Below are positions 28,700-38,806 of a stretch of DNA of 64,000 nt, piece after piece (position 1 is the first letter of the stretch; the number at the start of each line of letters is the position of its first letter). The stretch is from NCBI RefSeq assembly GCF_000153225.1, contig NZ_CH724148.1, positions 624,640 through 688,639 on the forward strand, given 5' to 3'. Origin of the DNA: Polaribacter irgensii 23-P. Its GTDB lineage: Bacteria; Bacteroidota; Bacteroidia; Flavobacteriales; Flavobacteriaceae. Both the position numbers and the translations under genes were made by a program. The notes below the pieces were generated by a model. The model saw only the letters and a program-made list of their open reading frames with translations, did not search any database and was not told the DNA's origin.

Positions 28700-31600
28700 T
28701 TATCTATTTAAATACACCCAACCTGATATTGGTTTCCTTGTTCCGTTATTAAAATAGATGATATAGTTATATGTTCCTACCGAAACTGGTTTTGTATTAT
28801 TCAGCGTTAACCTACCCGTTGAGTACCCGTCCCACCATAAAGGAGATTCTCTACTGTTATTATTATAGTAATAGACTTGATTTCCCCACCTATTGAATAT
28901 TTCTAACTTAAAATTTGGATATTTAAACAACTCTGGTATTACAAATGTATCGTTTACACCATCGCCATTTGGCGAGAACCCATTGGGAATTAAATTACAA
29001 CTCGTTACATCTAAATGGTCCATAACATTATCCATATCACAATCAAACATAAGCTCATCTTTTGTAAGAATTTCATCTCCATCGTCATCGGCATCTAAAT
29101 AATCTGGAACTCCATCCTGATCGGTATCGTCATTTTTAAGATTTCCATCGAAGTTTACATCTTCATTTTCAGAATTCATTGTATCTCCATCATCGTCTGT
29201 ATCCTGAAAATTTAAAATCCCATCGTTATCGGTATCTACTGCTTTGTAATTTATAACGCCACCATCTTTGTAAACCTCCACCCCATCAAACAATCCATTT
29301 GTTCCTGAACCATTTTGTGCTCCATCAATAATACCGTCATTGTTCGCATCGATTGCTCCTGAAAAGGATTCTTCAAGATCATTTAAACCATCTCCATCAG
29401 AATCTAAGTCTAAATAATCCGGAATACCGTCATTATCTGTATCTCTTTGAAGAGCACCATTCTGCTCTGTAGTATCTAAAATCCCATCATTATCGTCATC
29501 TAAATCTTGAAAATCAAGCACTCCATCCCCATCATTATCTCCTTGGACAGTGATGTCAATAACTCCCTCGTTCGAAGTTTCTCCATTGTTGTCTTTTAAA
29601 GTATAATTTATCACTGCCAACCCTGAGAATTCAGGAACAGGGGTAAAGGTTAAATTTCCTGCGGTATCTATTGTGAACGTTCCAATATTAGAAAGTACCA
29701 AAGGTCTTGAAGACTTTCCTGTATTTGAAGGATTGTATAGATCTATCAAGATAATCGTTGTAGGATCTACGAATCCATCTATATCTATATCATTCGCACC
29801 AATTGTCTCTATAATTATCGCTGATCTTTGATTGGTTGTAACCAAATCGTTTATTGCTACGGGTGCATCATTAATAGGTCTTACTGTCAACCCTAAAATA
29901 CTGTTCGCCGTTTGACTTCCGTCGGATACGGTATATGTAATCGCAGGAACTACTCCATTAAAATCTTTAGCAGGGGTATATCTATAACTTCCATCTAAAT
30001 TTATCATTAGCGTACCTCCTGTAAACATTGCGGTAACGCCAGGGGTCCAAATAATACCTTCCACGCTAAACTGCACTACTCTAAGCCGATCCTTATCGGC
30101 ATCAAAATCGTTGGCTAACAGACCCGATGTTGCTAAAACATTTAAAATAGTATCTTCATTTGAAATGTTTATATCTGGATTGGCTACAGGCACATCATTA
30201 ACAGTTCTTACAATCAATTTTAGGGAACTAGCCGCTGTCAAAATACCGTCTGAAACGGTATACGTGATTGTAGGAACTACGCCATTAAAATTTGTGGCAG
30301 GTATAAATGTATAACTTCCATCTGAATTTACTGAAACGGCTCCCCCTTCACAAGATGCCATAATCCCAGCATTAGAGGTGATTCCATCTACGGTAAACTG
30401 TGTTACTGAAAGCGGATCCAAGTCAACATCAGCGTCATTTGCTAACAAACCAACTGCAGCCAGAACGCGCAGAGTAACATCTTCATCGATAGCGTTTATG
30501 TCTGGATTGGCAACAAGGGAATCATTAATAGGACGAACTGTCAACTGCAAAGTACTGGTCGCTGTCAAACTTCCGTCTGAGACAGTATATATGATTGTAG
30601 GTACTGCTCCACTAAAGTCTTTCGTTGGTATAAATACATAACTTCCATCTGAGTTTACTAAAAAAGTTCCCCCTGTAAACGTTGCTGTAACTCCTACCAT
30701 CGTGGTAATTCCCTCCACTGTAACCTGCGTTAAAGAGAGTGGATCTAAATCATGATCAAAATCATTTCCTAACAGACCGTATTCTGATGAAACCTTTAAG
30801 AAAACGTCTTCATCTGTTGTCCTTGCATCTGGTCGGGCAATAGGTGCATCATTAACAATTCTTACTATTAAATCTAAGGTACTCGTCGCTTTTAATAAAC
30901 TCCCATCTGAAATGGTATATACAATCGATGGAACTACTCCATTAAAATGTACCGCTGGAGTAAATGTATAGCTCCCATCTGAATTTACAAGCACTATTCC
31001 TGCTGAAAAAGTTATTGAAACTCCCGTTGTAGAGGTCTTACCTTCCACTGAGAATTGTGTTACTAAGAGAGGCTCTAAATCAGCATCGAAATCATTCGAT
31101 AACAAACCCACTGCAGCCACAACTCTTAAAACAGTATTTTCATCGGTAGCGTTTATATCTGGGCGAGCGACAGGTGCATCATTAATTGGTGTTACTGTCA
31201 ACGCTAAAGTACTAGTTGCATTTAAAATACCGTCTGAAACGGTATATTTAATTATAGGAACTACCCCATTAAAGTCTTTAGCAGGTATAAATGTATAACT
31301 CCCGTCTGAATTTACTAAAAATGTTCCTTCTGCAAGAGCGACTGTAACTCCGGCCGCATGCACAATTCCATCGACGGTTACGCTTATTATTGAGAGTGGA
31401 TCCATGTCAGCATCGACATCATTTGCCAACATGCCAGCTACTGGTAAAACGTTTAAAAGAGTATCTTCAGCGGTAGTATTTGCATCTGGAAAGGCAATAG
31501 GTACATCGTTCACAGACCGTATTATTATTCTTAACGTCGAGCTCACTGTATGTGTTCCATCAGTTATCCGGTAGGTTATCTCTGGAACCAATCCAATAAA

Positions 31601-34600
31601 ATTTACTTCAGGTATAAATACATAGCCTCCATCAACATTTAAATTGACTGCACCCACATTGGGTATTATAAATTCTGTTCCTGGAACAATTTCGCCAATA
31701 AAACCAAAAATTGAAAAATTAACAACTGTTAAAATATCTAAATTTAGGTCTGTATCATTTTTAAGTACTCCGTCGACAGCATCTACTGATAGCGAAGTAT
31801 TTTCAGCTACACGAGCGGTGTCTGGATTTGCAACAGGTGGAAATGGAGAGGTAGCATCTTTTACCTCGACAAGCGCAGTATCAAAACTTCCGTTTCCATC
31901 TGTAATTTGATAGGTGAAAGAATCCAATCCATTAAATCCTGCATTTGGAATATATCGAATGGTCGTTTTATTGACATTTATTTCTACAACACCATTTGTA
32001 GGAAATGTAACAATGCTAGTAATTGTTATTGTATCTCCGTCAGGATCCATATCGTTTATCAATACAGGAACATCAACCGATACCCCCTGACTTGCACCAG
32101 TGAAATCATTTGCGGCTAAAGGAGCGTCATTAATTGGTTTTACGGTTATGCTTAGTGTGGAATTTGCAGTATTCACTCCATCACTTATTGTATATGTTAC
32201 GCGAGGTACCGCACCGTTGTAATTTAATATAGGAGTAAAAATATAACTTCCGTCTGACTGAACGGACAAGTTTCCTACACCTGGTATTCCTGTTGAACCC
32301 GATGTCCCTGGACCTATATTCACGACAACTCCAGCAACTATAAATTTTGTTAGGATCAGTGTCGAACCCTGATCTACATCAGTATCATTTAATTCTATTA
32401 AACCGTTTTCCTTTGTAACCGTTAACGTTACCTCTTCGTCCACCGAAGCCGTATCCGGCCGTGCTATAGGCGCATCATTAACAGTGGTGACTGTAATTAT
32501 CTGATTGGCTACAGCCAAAGCGAATCCATCACTAATTGTATAGGGAAATGTTGAAATACCAATAAAATTTAAATCGGAAACAAACCTAGTAATACCTGTT
32601 GATGTTATTTCCACTGTTCCGTCTGGAACGTCGATAGTTTGCATGACACCAGGTGTAAGCAAAGTTCCATTGATACTATCTATTGTTAAATTATCTCCAA
32701 CATCTACGTCACTATCTCCAGATAGAGGGCGTAAAATAACTGCAACTTCTTCCCTTGTTGTGTATGTATTGTCTACTGCGATAGGGGCGTCATTAATTGC
32801 ATTTACGGTGATATCAAGTGTTGAATTTGCAGTATTCTCTCCATCACTTATCGTGTATGTTACTTTTGGTACCTCTCCGTTATAATTTAACATGGGTACA
32901 AACCTGTAGCTTCCGTCTGAACTCAAAGACAAGTTTCCTACACCTGCTATTGGTGTTGAACCCGGTGACACTGGAGTTACATTTACTAGAACCCCAGCGA
33001 CCACAAATTTCGTTAAGATCAACGTAGATTCCTGTTCAATATCAGTGTCGTTTAAATCTATCAAACCATCCTCTTTTGCAACTATTAAGGTCACATCTTC
33101 ATTTACTCGAGCAACATCTGGCATCGCTACAGGCGCGTCATTTACAGTGGTAACGGTGATTGTTAGGTTGGCTACAGCGAAAGCTAATCCATCACTTATT
33201 GTGTAGGGAAATACAGAAATACCATTAAAATTTAAGCTAGAAACAAAACTAATTATACCTGTCGCTGTTATCTGCACGGTACCATTTATAACGGAAATAT
33301 TTTGTGCAGTTCCTGGTGTAAGTAAAGTACCATTGATACTTATAATAGTCAAAGTATCCTCAAGATCTACATCACTGTCTCCTGTTAAAGGCAATAGGAA
33401 TACTGAAACTTCCTCCCTTGTTGTGTAAGCATCATCAACTGCAACAGGAAAGGTATTCTCAACATCACAGTTATTAATAACCAATGCAACTGCTACCCTG
33501 TTTAGACTCGCATACACCCCATTGTAAGATTCTGCAAAATATGTTTTAGAACCAATGCCTACTTGAATCGGATTTGCAACCAACGCACCTCCAGTAAGAG
33601 CGTCATACCAGCGAATAATACCACTAGTCGTATTCGAGCTAGCAGTGGCTGTGATTATTTGTGTATTTGTTCCATCGGAGCAAAGTGTTTGATCTCCTCC
33701 TGAAATAGGGGTATCATCTCCAAAACAAAGTGTATCCGTATAGACAATACCTGTACTGAAACCAATTGCTCCATCTGTGGAGAACATGCGTCCTTCAACT
33801 TTCCCTCCTGCAGCCATTGTGCATGCCCCTCCATGAGAAATAATAGTTCCTTTCATTGAGCTAAAAGCTCCCATCGATACTGCACCTGTAGCAACTCCCG
33901 CTCCACCAAGCCAAAATATATTACAGCGTTGTGCACCATTAGTTAAGATTACATTTGCCTGCGCAGCTACCGACAAGGCTCCCGCAAACTTAAATATAAA
34001 TACTGCGTCTGGATTGTTCAGACCGTCTAGGGTAAGTGTTCCCGATAAAGAACCTGCTCCTTCTACATGATACACTCCTGAATTTAAAGTCTCTCCAAGA
34101 CCAAAAACTGGGGTATGTCTCGTATTAGTATTTGGCAAAGCCATAAGAGCGCTATACGCACTCTCTAAATCAATTTTGGCTTGTCTTGTTATTTCATTCG
34201 CTTTGTGATATGCTCCTACAATTGTTGAAGTACCAAAACCAGTTAAACTACCGTTGTGTGCTCCAACATCACCAACAAATCCAGACGTCGCCGTATTTGC
34301 TACCGCACCAAAGCTGCTAAAAAGAGCAAACTTTTTAAGACTCCCTAAAATATCAAGAGCTGGCGTTGGACCGCAATCCCCTAAACATTTTATTGGAATA
34401 CTTATTGGACCAACAGGGGCTTTTGCAGCGCCACCTGACTCAATGGTTATTGCTCCTTCTGAGGCAAGCATCCTTCCTTCTATCTTGCTATTTACCCCAA
34501 GTGTAATTGCTCCAGGAAATGATAATAAAGTCCCTTTTATTTCGCTACTTGCAGCAACAGAAATAGCTCCTTCAGCAATCCAAAAAACATTCGCAGCCCT

Positions 34601-35098
34601 TGCTCCATTAGATAAAACAATTGTAGAATTTGCACCAACCGTAAATGCTCCATTAAATTTTATTATGAAAAATGCGTTAGGGTCTCCCCTTCCATCTAAA
34701 GTAAGAGTTCCTCCTAAGGAACCCGCCCCAGGAATAGAATACACACCTGGTGTAATCGTTTCAGTTTCAAAAGCTGGTGCGTGCGTCCCAGGGTAATTGA
34801 CAAAAATGTCACTGAGGTGAATGTAAATCCTAAGTAAATCTATTTTAGCTTGTGCCGTTAAATTGTTCCTTTTATGTATTGTACCAGTATACCCATAATT
34901 AAATCCGTTGCCACCAATTATTCCTGCGTCTGTTCCAGCATCTCCACTTACTACTCCTGAATTTGTTACCGCTCCTTTACCGGTATAAGCTTCAAAAGAG
35001 GAGAGTGTCCCTAACTCAAGTGTTTGAGCTACGTGTTTGTTTGAAAATAAGAGTAATATAAAAACAATTACTGATAGGAATTTTAAATTTTTAGTCAT
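28700..35098 (-). CDS. giant secreted protein: two DUF3494 domains, twelve cadherin-like repeats, type B sorting domain (2132 aa)
   Basis: Very large surface or secreted protein. In order: signal peptide (1-25); two tandem DUF3494 ice-binding-type domains at about 27-238 and 247-463 (GVYSIPGAGSLGGTLTLDG and GVYHVEGAGSLSGTLTLDG are the matching motifs); an Ig-like linker at about 465-545; twelve cadherin-like/tandem-95 repeats at about 548-1850, each opening with NDAPVAxPD-type residues and ending YTISDG...LTVxxI; Asp-rich thrombospondin type 3-like calcium repeats at about 1852-2030 (DTDNDGIPDYLDLDSDGDG); and a gliding-motility-type C-terminal sorting domain (NGFSPNGDGVNDTF; FNRWGNQVYYY). It should be exported by the type IX system with the adjacent SprF-like protein. 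DUF3494 proteins bind ice in cold-adapted microbes, but many homologues are untested, so ice binding is inference and adhesion is the alternative. Confidence 0.9.
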   Translation of the reverse strand: MTKNLKFLSVIVFILLLFSNKHVAQTLELGTLSSFEAYTGKGAVTNSGVVSGDAGTDAGIIGGNGFNYGYTGTIHKRNNLTAQAKIDLLRIYIHLSDIFVNYPGTHAPAFETETITPGVYSIPGAGSLGGTLTLDGRGDPNAFFIIKFNGAFTVGANSTIVLSNGARAANVFWIAEGAISVAASSEIKGTLLSFPGAITLGVNSKIEGRMLASEGAITIESGGAAKAPVGPISIPIKCLGDCGPTPALDILGSLKKFALFSSFGAVANTATSGFVGDVGAHNGSLTGFGTSTIVGAYHKANEITRQAKIDLESAYSALMALPNTNTRHTPVFGLGETLNSGVYHVEGAGSLSGTLTLDGLNNPDAVFIFKFAGALSVAAQANVILTNGAQRCNIFWLGGAGVATGAVSMGAFSSMKGTIISHGGACTMAAGGKVEGRMFSTDGAIGFSTGIVYTDTLCFGDDTPISGGDQTLCSDGTNTQIITATASSNTTSGIIRWYDALTGGALVANPIQVGIGSKTYFAESYNGVYASLNRVAVALVINNCDVENTFPVAVDDAYTTREEVSVFLLPLTGDSDVDLEDTLTIISINGTLLTPGTAQNISVINGTVQITATGIISFVSSLNFNGISVFPYTISDGLAFAVANLTITVTTVNDAPVAMPDVARVNEDVTLIVAKEDGLIDLNDTDIEQESTLILTKFVVAGVLVNVTPVSPGSTPIAGVGNLSLSSDGSYRFVPMLNYNGEVPKVTYTISDGENTANSTLDITVNAINDAPIAVDNTYTTREEVAVILRPLSGDSDVDVGDNLTIDSINGTLLTPGVMQTIDVPDGTVEITSTGITRFVSDLNFIGISTFPYTISDGFALAVANQIITVTTVNDAPIARPDTASVDEEVTLTVTKENGLIELNDTDVDQGSTLILTKFIVAGVVVNIGPGTSGSTGIPGVGNLSVQSDGSYIFTPILNYNGAVPRVTYTISDGVNTANSTLSITVKPINDAPLAANDFTGASQGVSVDVPVLINDMDPDGDTITITSIVTFPTNGVVEINVNKTTIRYIPNAGFNGLDSFTYQITDGNGSFDTALVEVKDATSPFPPVANPDTARVAENTSLSVDAVDGVLKNDTDLNLDILTVVNFSIFGFIGEIVPGTEFIIPNVGAVNLNVDGGYVFIPEVNFIGLVPEITYRITDGTHTVSSTLRIIIRSVNDVPIAFPDANTTAEDTLLNVLPVAGMLANDVDADMDPLSIISVTVDGIVHAAGVTVALAEGTFLVNSDGSYTFIPAKDFNGVVPIIKYTVSDGILNATSTLALTVTPINDAPVARPDINATDENTVLRVVAAVGLLSNDFDADLEPLLVTQFSVEGKTSTTGVSITFSAGIVLVNSDGSYTFTPAVHFNGVVPSIVYTISDGSLLKATSTLDLIVRIVNDAPIARPDARTTDEDVFLKVSSEYGLLGNDFDHDLDPLSLTQVTVEGITTMVGVTATFTGGTFLVNSDGSYVFIPTKDFSGAVPTIIYTVSDGSLTATSTLQLTVRPINDSLVANPDINAIDEDVTLRVLAAVGLLANDADVDLDPLSVTQFTVDGITSNAGIMASCEGGAVSVNSDGSYTFIPATNFNGVVPTITYTVSDGILTAASSLKLIVRTVNDVPVANPDINISNEDTILNVLATSGLLANDFDADKDRLRVVQFSVEGIIWTPGVTAMFTGGTLMINLDGSYRYTPAKDFNGVVPAITYTVSDGSQTANSILGLTVRPINDAPVAINDLVTTNQRSAIIIETIGANDIDIDGFVDPTTIILIDLYNPSNTGKSSRPLVLSNIGTFTIDTAGNLTFTPVPEFSGLAVINYTLKDNNGETSNEGVIDITVQGDNDGDGVLDFQDLDDDNDGILDTTEQNGALQRDTDNDGIPDYLDLDSDGDGLNDLEESFSGAIDANNDGIIDGAQNGSGTNGLFDGVEVYKDGGVINYKAVDTDNDGILNFQDTDDDGDTMNSENEDVNFDGNLKNDDTDQDGVPDYLDADDDGDEILTKDELMFDCDMDNVMDHLDVTSCNLIPNGFSPNGDGVNDTFVIPELFKYPNFKLEIFNRWGNQVYYYNNNSRESPLWWDGYSTGRLTLNNTKPVSVGTYNYIIYFNNGTRKPISGWVYLNR
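29550..33456 (-). repeat. coding tandem array of twelve about 100-115 residue cadherin-like repeats
   Basis: The repeats begin near residues 548, 653, 769, 873, 989, 1088, 1195, 1305, 1415, 1524, 1634 and 1744. Repeats 1 and 3 form one subtype (YTTREEV start, NGTLLTPG) and 2 and 4 another (GVGNLSxxSDGSY), so the first four arose by duplication of a pair. Repeats 7-11 are a homogeneous run of about 109 residues each (VNSDGSYTFIPA, NGVVPxIxYTVSDG). The array can vary in copy number by recombination and could be mis-assembled from short reads. Confidence 0.85.
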
Positions 35099-35747
35099 GT
35101 TTTTTTAAAGTTATAGAACTTTAAATCAACACGTCTATTATTATAAGTGTACGTTGTTGGGCTAATCCCAAAAGTTGATCTTCAAGTTGGATAAACAGGG
35201 AAAAAACCTATTAACGCTCACTCTATATTGGTTTTTACGCCTCTTTAGTATAAAGTAAGATTAATAGAACCTCAAATTTAGATATTATTTGAAATCATAT
35301 GTTACATAATTAAATGTAAATGTTTCAAAATTATCAGGAGCACTCATTTCCTATTTTGACTGAAATTCATCAAATACAATCAGTTGACACCCTACATTAT
35401 ATTTTCAATTAATAAAAAATAAGGTACTTAAATTTTAATATGCGTTTAACACTGTACTCTTCGAATTTCAAAAAAATAAAGAAATTATTCACTGAAAAAT
35501 ACAATTCTTATAACCTCTCACTTTTTAAAAGTAAGAGCACAAACAACTTGCTACAATAGGAGTACATGAAGAGAGATAAAACTTTATTTTACTAAAAGAG
35601 AAGCTACCATACAATTTAAAACTATGGTAAAATACTGTACGAAGGTCCAAAAAATAGATTGCTGAGACTTGCCTGAACTAAAAAAATTAGACTTAAAGTT
35701 TGTTTAATCTTTTCTCGCATATGTCGCAAAGCAAAGTACTTTTTAGC
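35099..35747. other. 650-base gap, no gene seen
   Basis: AT-rich region between two minus-strand genes. It must contain the promoter of the giant gene near its left end, where TAACTTTA and AACTTTTG are one-mismatch relatives of TAnnTTTG. No reading frame, RNA gene or convincing terminator was recognised. Confidence 0.5.
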
Positions 35748-36269
35748 TTATTTGACTAAATTGAGCAAATCGGTCTCTACGTTCCGATCTTCTTTGATGA
35801 TGGAAGGAAAAATAGTTTGCACTATTTTCTTAACAGGAGCGTATAATATGGATGTATCCAATGTCTCCTTCTTAACAAATGGAATTGTATTGTTCACTTT
35901 GCCAAAAAAAATAAAAACCACACTCAAAATTAGCCCTATTTTTAAGGCACCAAAAACGCCTCCTAAAATTTTATTGACAATTCCTAAAGAAGCAAAATTC
36001 GCCAATTTCGTTAGCATCTTACCCAATACCGAAATGACAATTATAATTATAATAAAAGTTCCTGCAAATGCAACTAAAGCAATATAATCATCGCTCCAAG
36101 AGACATATTCTTTTATAAAACCAACAATAAAATGGGAAAAATGAATCGCTCCATACACCCCACCTACTAATGCTAACAGCGAAGCAACTTCTACAAAAAA
36201 ACCTTTCATAACCCCTCTTACAAAGCCAAAAATTAAAAGCGCTGCAATAACTACATCAAAAACATTCAT
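35748..36269 (-). CDS. CvpA family membrane protein (173 aa)
   Basis: CvpA-type inner-membrane protein with four hydrophobic segments (about 5-22, 26-50, 62-85 and 100-122). The start MNVFDVVIAALLIFGFVRGVMKGFF is typical of the family (VRGxxKG motif). The C-terminal 45 residues are charged and probably cytoplasmic. CvpA is required for colicin V production in E. coli, but its general role is unclear and may concern envelope homeostasis. A perfect -7 box stands just upstream (36284-36291). The neighbour is divergent. Confidence 0.9.
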   Translation of the reverse strand: MNVFDVVIAALLIFGFVRGVMKGFFVEVASLLALVGGVYGAIHFSHFIVGFIKEYVSWSDDYIALVAFAGTFIIIIIVISVLGKMLTKLANFASLGIVNKILGGVFGALKIGLILSVVFIFFGKVNNTIPFVKKETLDTSILYAPVKKIVQTIFPSIIKEDRNVETDLLNLVK

Positions 36270-36283
36270 TAAAATAATTTCAT

Positions 36284-36291
36284 CAAACCTA
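36284..36291 (-). promoter_or_regulatory. -7 element for cvpA-like gene
   Basis: TAGGTTTG on the minus strand matches TAnnTTTG exactly. Transcription would start near 36278, leaving a leader of about ten bases before the ATG at 36269. Confidence 0.45.
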
Positions 36292-36353
36292 CATCTTTTT
36301 TTTTAATTTTTTAAAATGCGCATTGTATCTTTACACTCTTAAATTTAATTGAA

Positions 36354-36713
36354 ATGTCTAAAGTTATAAATCTTAAAGAGAAATGGGAACTGTTGGTTGC
36401 AAAGCTAACCGATCAATTTGCGGATGGAGATGAACTAAATATGGATGGTATTATTTATTTAATTGGTGTTCAGGAACTTGGTAAGGGAAATATTGCTTTT
36501 AAAAAAGATGAAAAGGTGAATCTCATGCACATTGCTATCTGCAAATTATTAGAGCCTTACGGATATTATGAATTTGATTATTATGATGACGATTACTGGC
36601 CTCATTATAAAATCCTTACAGAACTGCCAAATTTAAAGCCAGGCGAGCAAACGGTATTAATGAAAGAGGCAATTATCACCTATTTTGATGCTTTAAAATA
36701 TTTCGAAGCCTAA
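36354..36713 (+). CDS. conserved hypothetical protein (119 aa)
   Basis: Small soluble protein without signal peptide or membrane segment. It is acidic and aromatic-rich in the middle (YGYYEFDYYDDDYWPHYK). The overall look matches an uncharacterised flavobacterial family, but no domain name can be given. The ATG at 36354 follows a TATCTTTA box (36326-36333, one mismatch to TAnnTTTG). It is divergent from the cvpA-like gene, and no function is suggested by the neighbours. Confidence 0.8.
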   Translation: MSKVINLKEKWELLVAKLTDQFADGDELNMDGIIYLIGVQELGKGNIAFKKDEKVNLMHIAICKLLEPYGYYEFDYYDDDYWPHYKILTELPNLKPGEQTVLMKEAIITYFDALKYFEA

Positions 36714-37384
36714 GTAGGCGGTGCTGTTCCGATACACAGAACAATAGTTCTGTAAAAAAATCAGTGTGTACATCCACTCCTTCTTTCACCCCCGAAATAC
36801 ATAGCTCTTCTCTTTTACTTTTAAGGACGCGTATCATGAGAACTAAAAGACGTTCCAAATAACCTATTGTCAAAATACTTGTAGTTGCTAAAAAATGACT
36901 GCAGTTGTGTTTTATGAAATGTGGCAAAATGGTTTTAGACAACCCAACTCTTCCGAAGTGATCAATATCTTGCACCCGATTGCCTGCGTCAATACTTCAT
37001 TCGGCATCCAAAAAGCGTTGCTTTAAGACGCTATTATTCATCTACACAGTTATTTTAAGAAAATCCTGAATGCATCCTCTGTGAATAACTTACAGTTTGA
37101 ATGTACCTCTATATAAAGTAGAAAAACATAACTATTTTCTATTGCAGCGCATTCACCCAAACCAATACCAAAGACTACTAATCTCTAGAGTGCAAAGTAC
37201 ACTTATTAGAAAAACAAAATACTCAATTCTACTCCGGTTTTTAAACGAGCAACAGTGATCCAAATAGCTTAATTTAAAAAAGACATGTTGCTGTTTTTTA
37301 ATGTTCGAGGTACTTATTTTATTCTAGAAATAGTATTTTTACACAACGTTTAAAAGCGTGTTATGAAACAAAAATTAATAAAAA
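36714..37384. other. 670-base gap, no supported gene
   Basis: No convincing gene. A 7-base-pair hairpin (36736-36753) lies just past the stop of the hypothetical protein. A 99-codon minus-strand frame (36676-36975) overlaps that gene's end and looks like chance. The right end presumably holds the promoter of the thioredoxin-like gene (TATTTTTA near 37333, one mismatch to the -7 consensus). Confidence 0.5.
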
Positions 37385-38749
37385 ATGAAAAAGATATTCG
37401 CCCTTCTCTGTTTTATAAGTTCAATAGCCCACGCCCAGTTTATTATAAATGGCACATTAACCGATACTTTAAAAACAGACTGGGTGCTGTTATATCACGT
37501 TAATGGTACTCAACAGCAATTTGTTAAGAGCGCAATCATCAAAAATGATAGCCTTTTAATTGAAGGTAAAAAGCAGCGTATCGGTAGGTTCCAATTTGAA
37601 ATACCAGCAGATACCGAAGTAGGCTCTTACAGAGTTCGGTATAATACAAGCGATACTGGATTTGTTAATTTTATTTTCAATAAAGAAAATATCAGTTTCT
37701 CTTTTCACCCAAAATATCCGGAAGAGACAATTTTATTTTCTGAATCTAAAGAAAATATCGTTTATGCAAGTTACTTGAACGAAATCGCTGAAAAACAACA
37801 AAAATTAGACTCTATTCAGATAGCGGCAATTAAAAACCCAAAATTACATCTAAAAGAACGCTACAAGAGGACCCTAGCACAGCTGGAAAGTAGCTATCAA
37901 AAGTATGTATTAATTGCGCGAGAACTTTATGTGTTCCCTTTTGTTAAAGCAAGTTTTCGAGCCAACCCTTCTGAAATTAAAACTTCTCCAGAGGCCTATA
38001 TGTCCTTCATAACGACAACCTTTTTCAACAATATAAACTTTTCTGATAGTCGTCTCTTAAGCGCTCCTTTTCTGATAGATAAAATTACAGACTATATTTT
38101 TTATATTAACTATTCAGACAACAAGACAACCCAGCAAATGTTGTTCAAAAAAGGGATTGCAACTGTGCTTTCAAAAATTAAAACACCCCTTTATAGAAAA
38201 GAAGTAATTGAGTTTTTAATTGCACAATTTGAAACGACTAAGAACATTGAAATAATAGATTTTATTTTTGAGAACCATTACAATAAACTCCCGAAAGAGC
38301 TACAAAGCCTTTCATTTAAAAATGAAAAGAAAGCACTACTTGCGGCAGAAGTAGGTCGTATTGCTCCTGATTTCTCATGGACAGAAAACGATCAAGACTT
38401 TAGGCTTTCTACCTTGACAGATGCTCCCTATTATCTTCTCCTTTTTTGGAGCACCGATTGCGGTCACTGTTTAAGAGAAATTCCGGAACTACAGCAGTTT
38501 TTACAAGACCAAAGAAAAATAAAAGTAATTGCTTTTTCTATGGAAAACAGTGCTAAAAACTGGAAAACAATGAAAATGGCATTGCCCAATTGGCATCACA
38601 TATTAGGCTTAAATAAATGGGAAAATAAAATTGCAAATAGTTACAATATCCATGCAACCCCAAATTATTTTATTTTAGATGAGAACAAGAAAATTATTTC
38701 AAAACCAGTAGCTCTCGAAGATTTAAAAGCTGCTTTAAGAGAACTATAA
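37385..38749 (+). CDS. TlpA-like thioredoxin-fold lipid/periplasmic protein (454 aa)
   Basis: Exported disulfide-active protein. A signal peptide (to about 18, AHAQ) is followed by a DUF4369-like N-terminal region, a long helical middle region, and a C-terminal TlpA/AhpC-like thioredoxin domain from about 335. The redox motif CGHC is at 359-362 (WSTDCGHCLREIP), and the cis-proline strand appears as HATPNYFILD. In Bacteroidetes such proteins act in the periplasm as thiol reductants for envelope proteins. The exact substrate is not deducible. It stands alone and convergent to the YraN gene. Confidence 0.88.
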   Translation: MKKIFALLCFISSIAHAQFIINGTLTDTLKTDWVLLYHVNGTQQQFVKSAIIKNDSLLIEGKKQRIGRFQFEIPADTEVGSYRVRYNTSDTGFVNFIFNKENISFSFHPKYPEETILFSESKENIVYASYLNEIAEKQQKLDSIQIAAIKNPKLHLKERYKRTLAQLESSYQKYVLIARELYVFPFVKASFRANPSEIKTSPEAYMSFITTTFFNNINFSDSRLLSAPFLIDKITDYIFYINYSDNKTTQQMLFKKGIATVLSKIKTPLYRKEVIEFLIAQFETTKNIEIIDFIFENHYNKLPKELQSLSFKNEKKALLAAEVGRIAPDFSWTENDQDFRLSTLTDAPYYLLLFWSTDCGHCLREIPELQQFLQDQRKIKVIAFSMENSAKNWKTMKMALPNWHHILGLNKWENKIANSYNIHATPNYFILDENKKIISKPVALEDLKAALREL

Positions 38750-38806
38750 AAAACCGTTCCGCTGTTAATTGAGACCTGTTATACGCTTAGCAGTGTTGCA
38801 TAAAAG

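Noticed and set aside
29550..33456. CRISPR-like or phage-tail repeat array
   Set aside because: The repeats are in a single open frame, diverged, and encode cadherin-like domains of 100-115 residues, not short identical repeats with spacers.
36676..36975. 99-codon minus-strand reading frame
   Set aside because: It overlaps the 3' end of the hypothetical protein, has no recognisable domain or signal, and no promoter or neighbour supports it.
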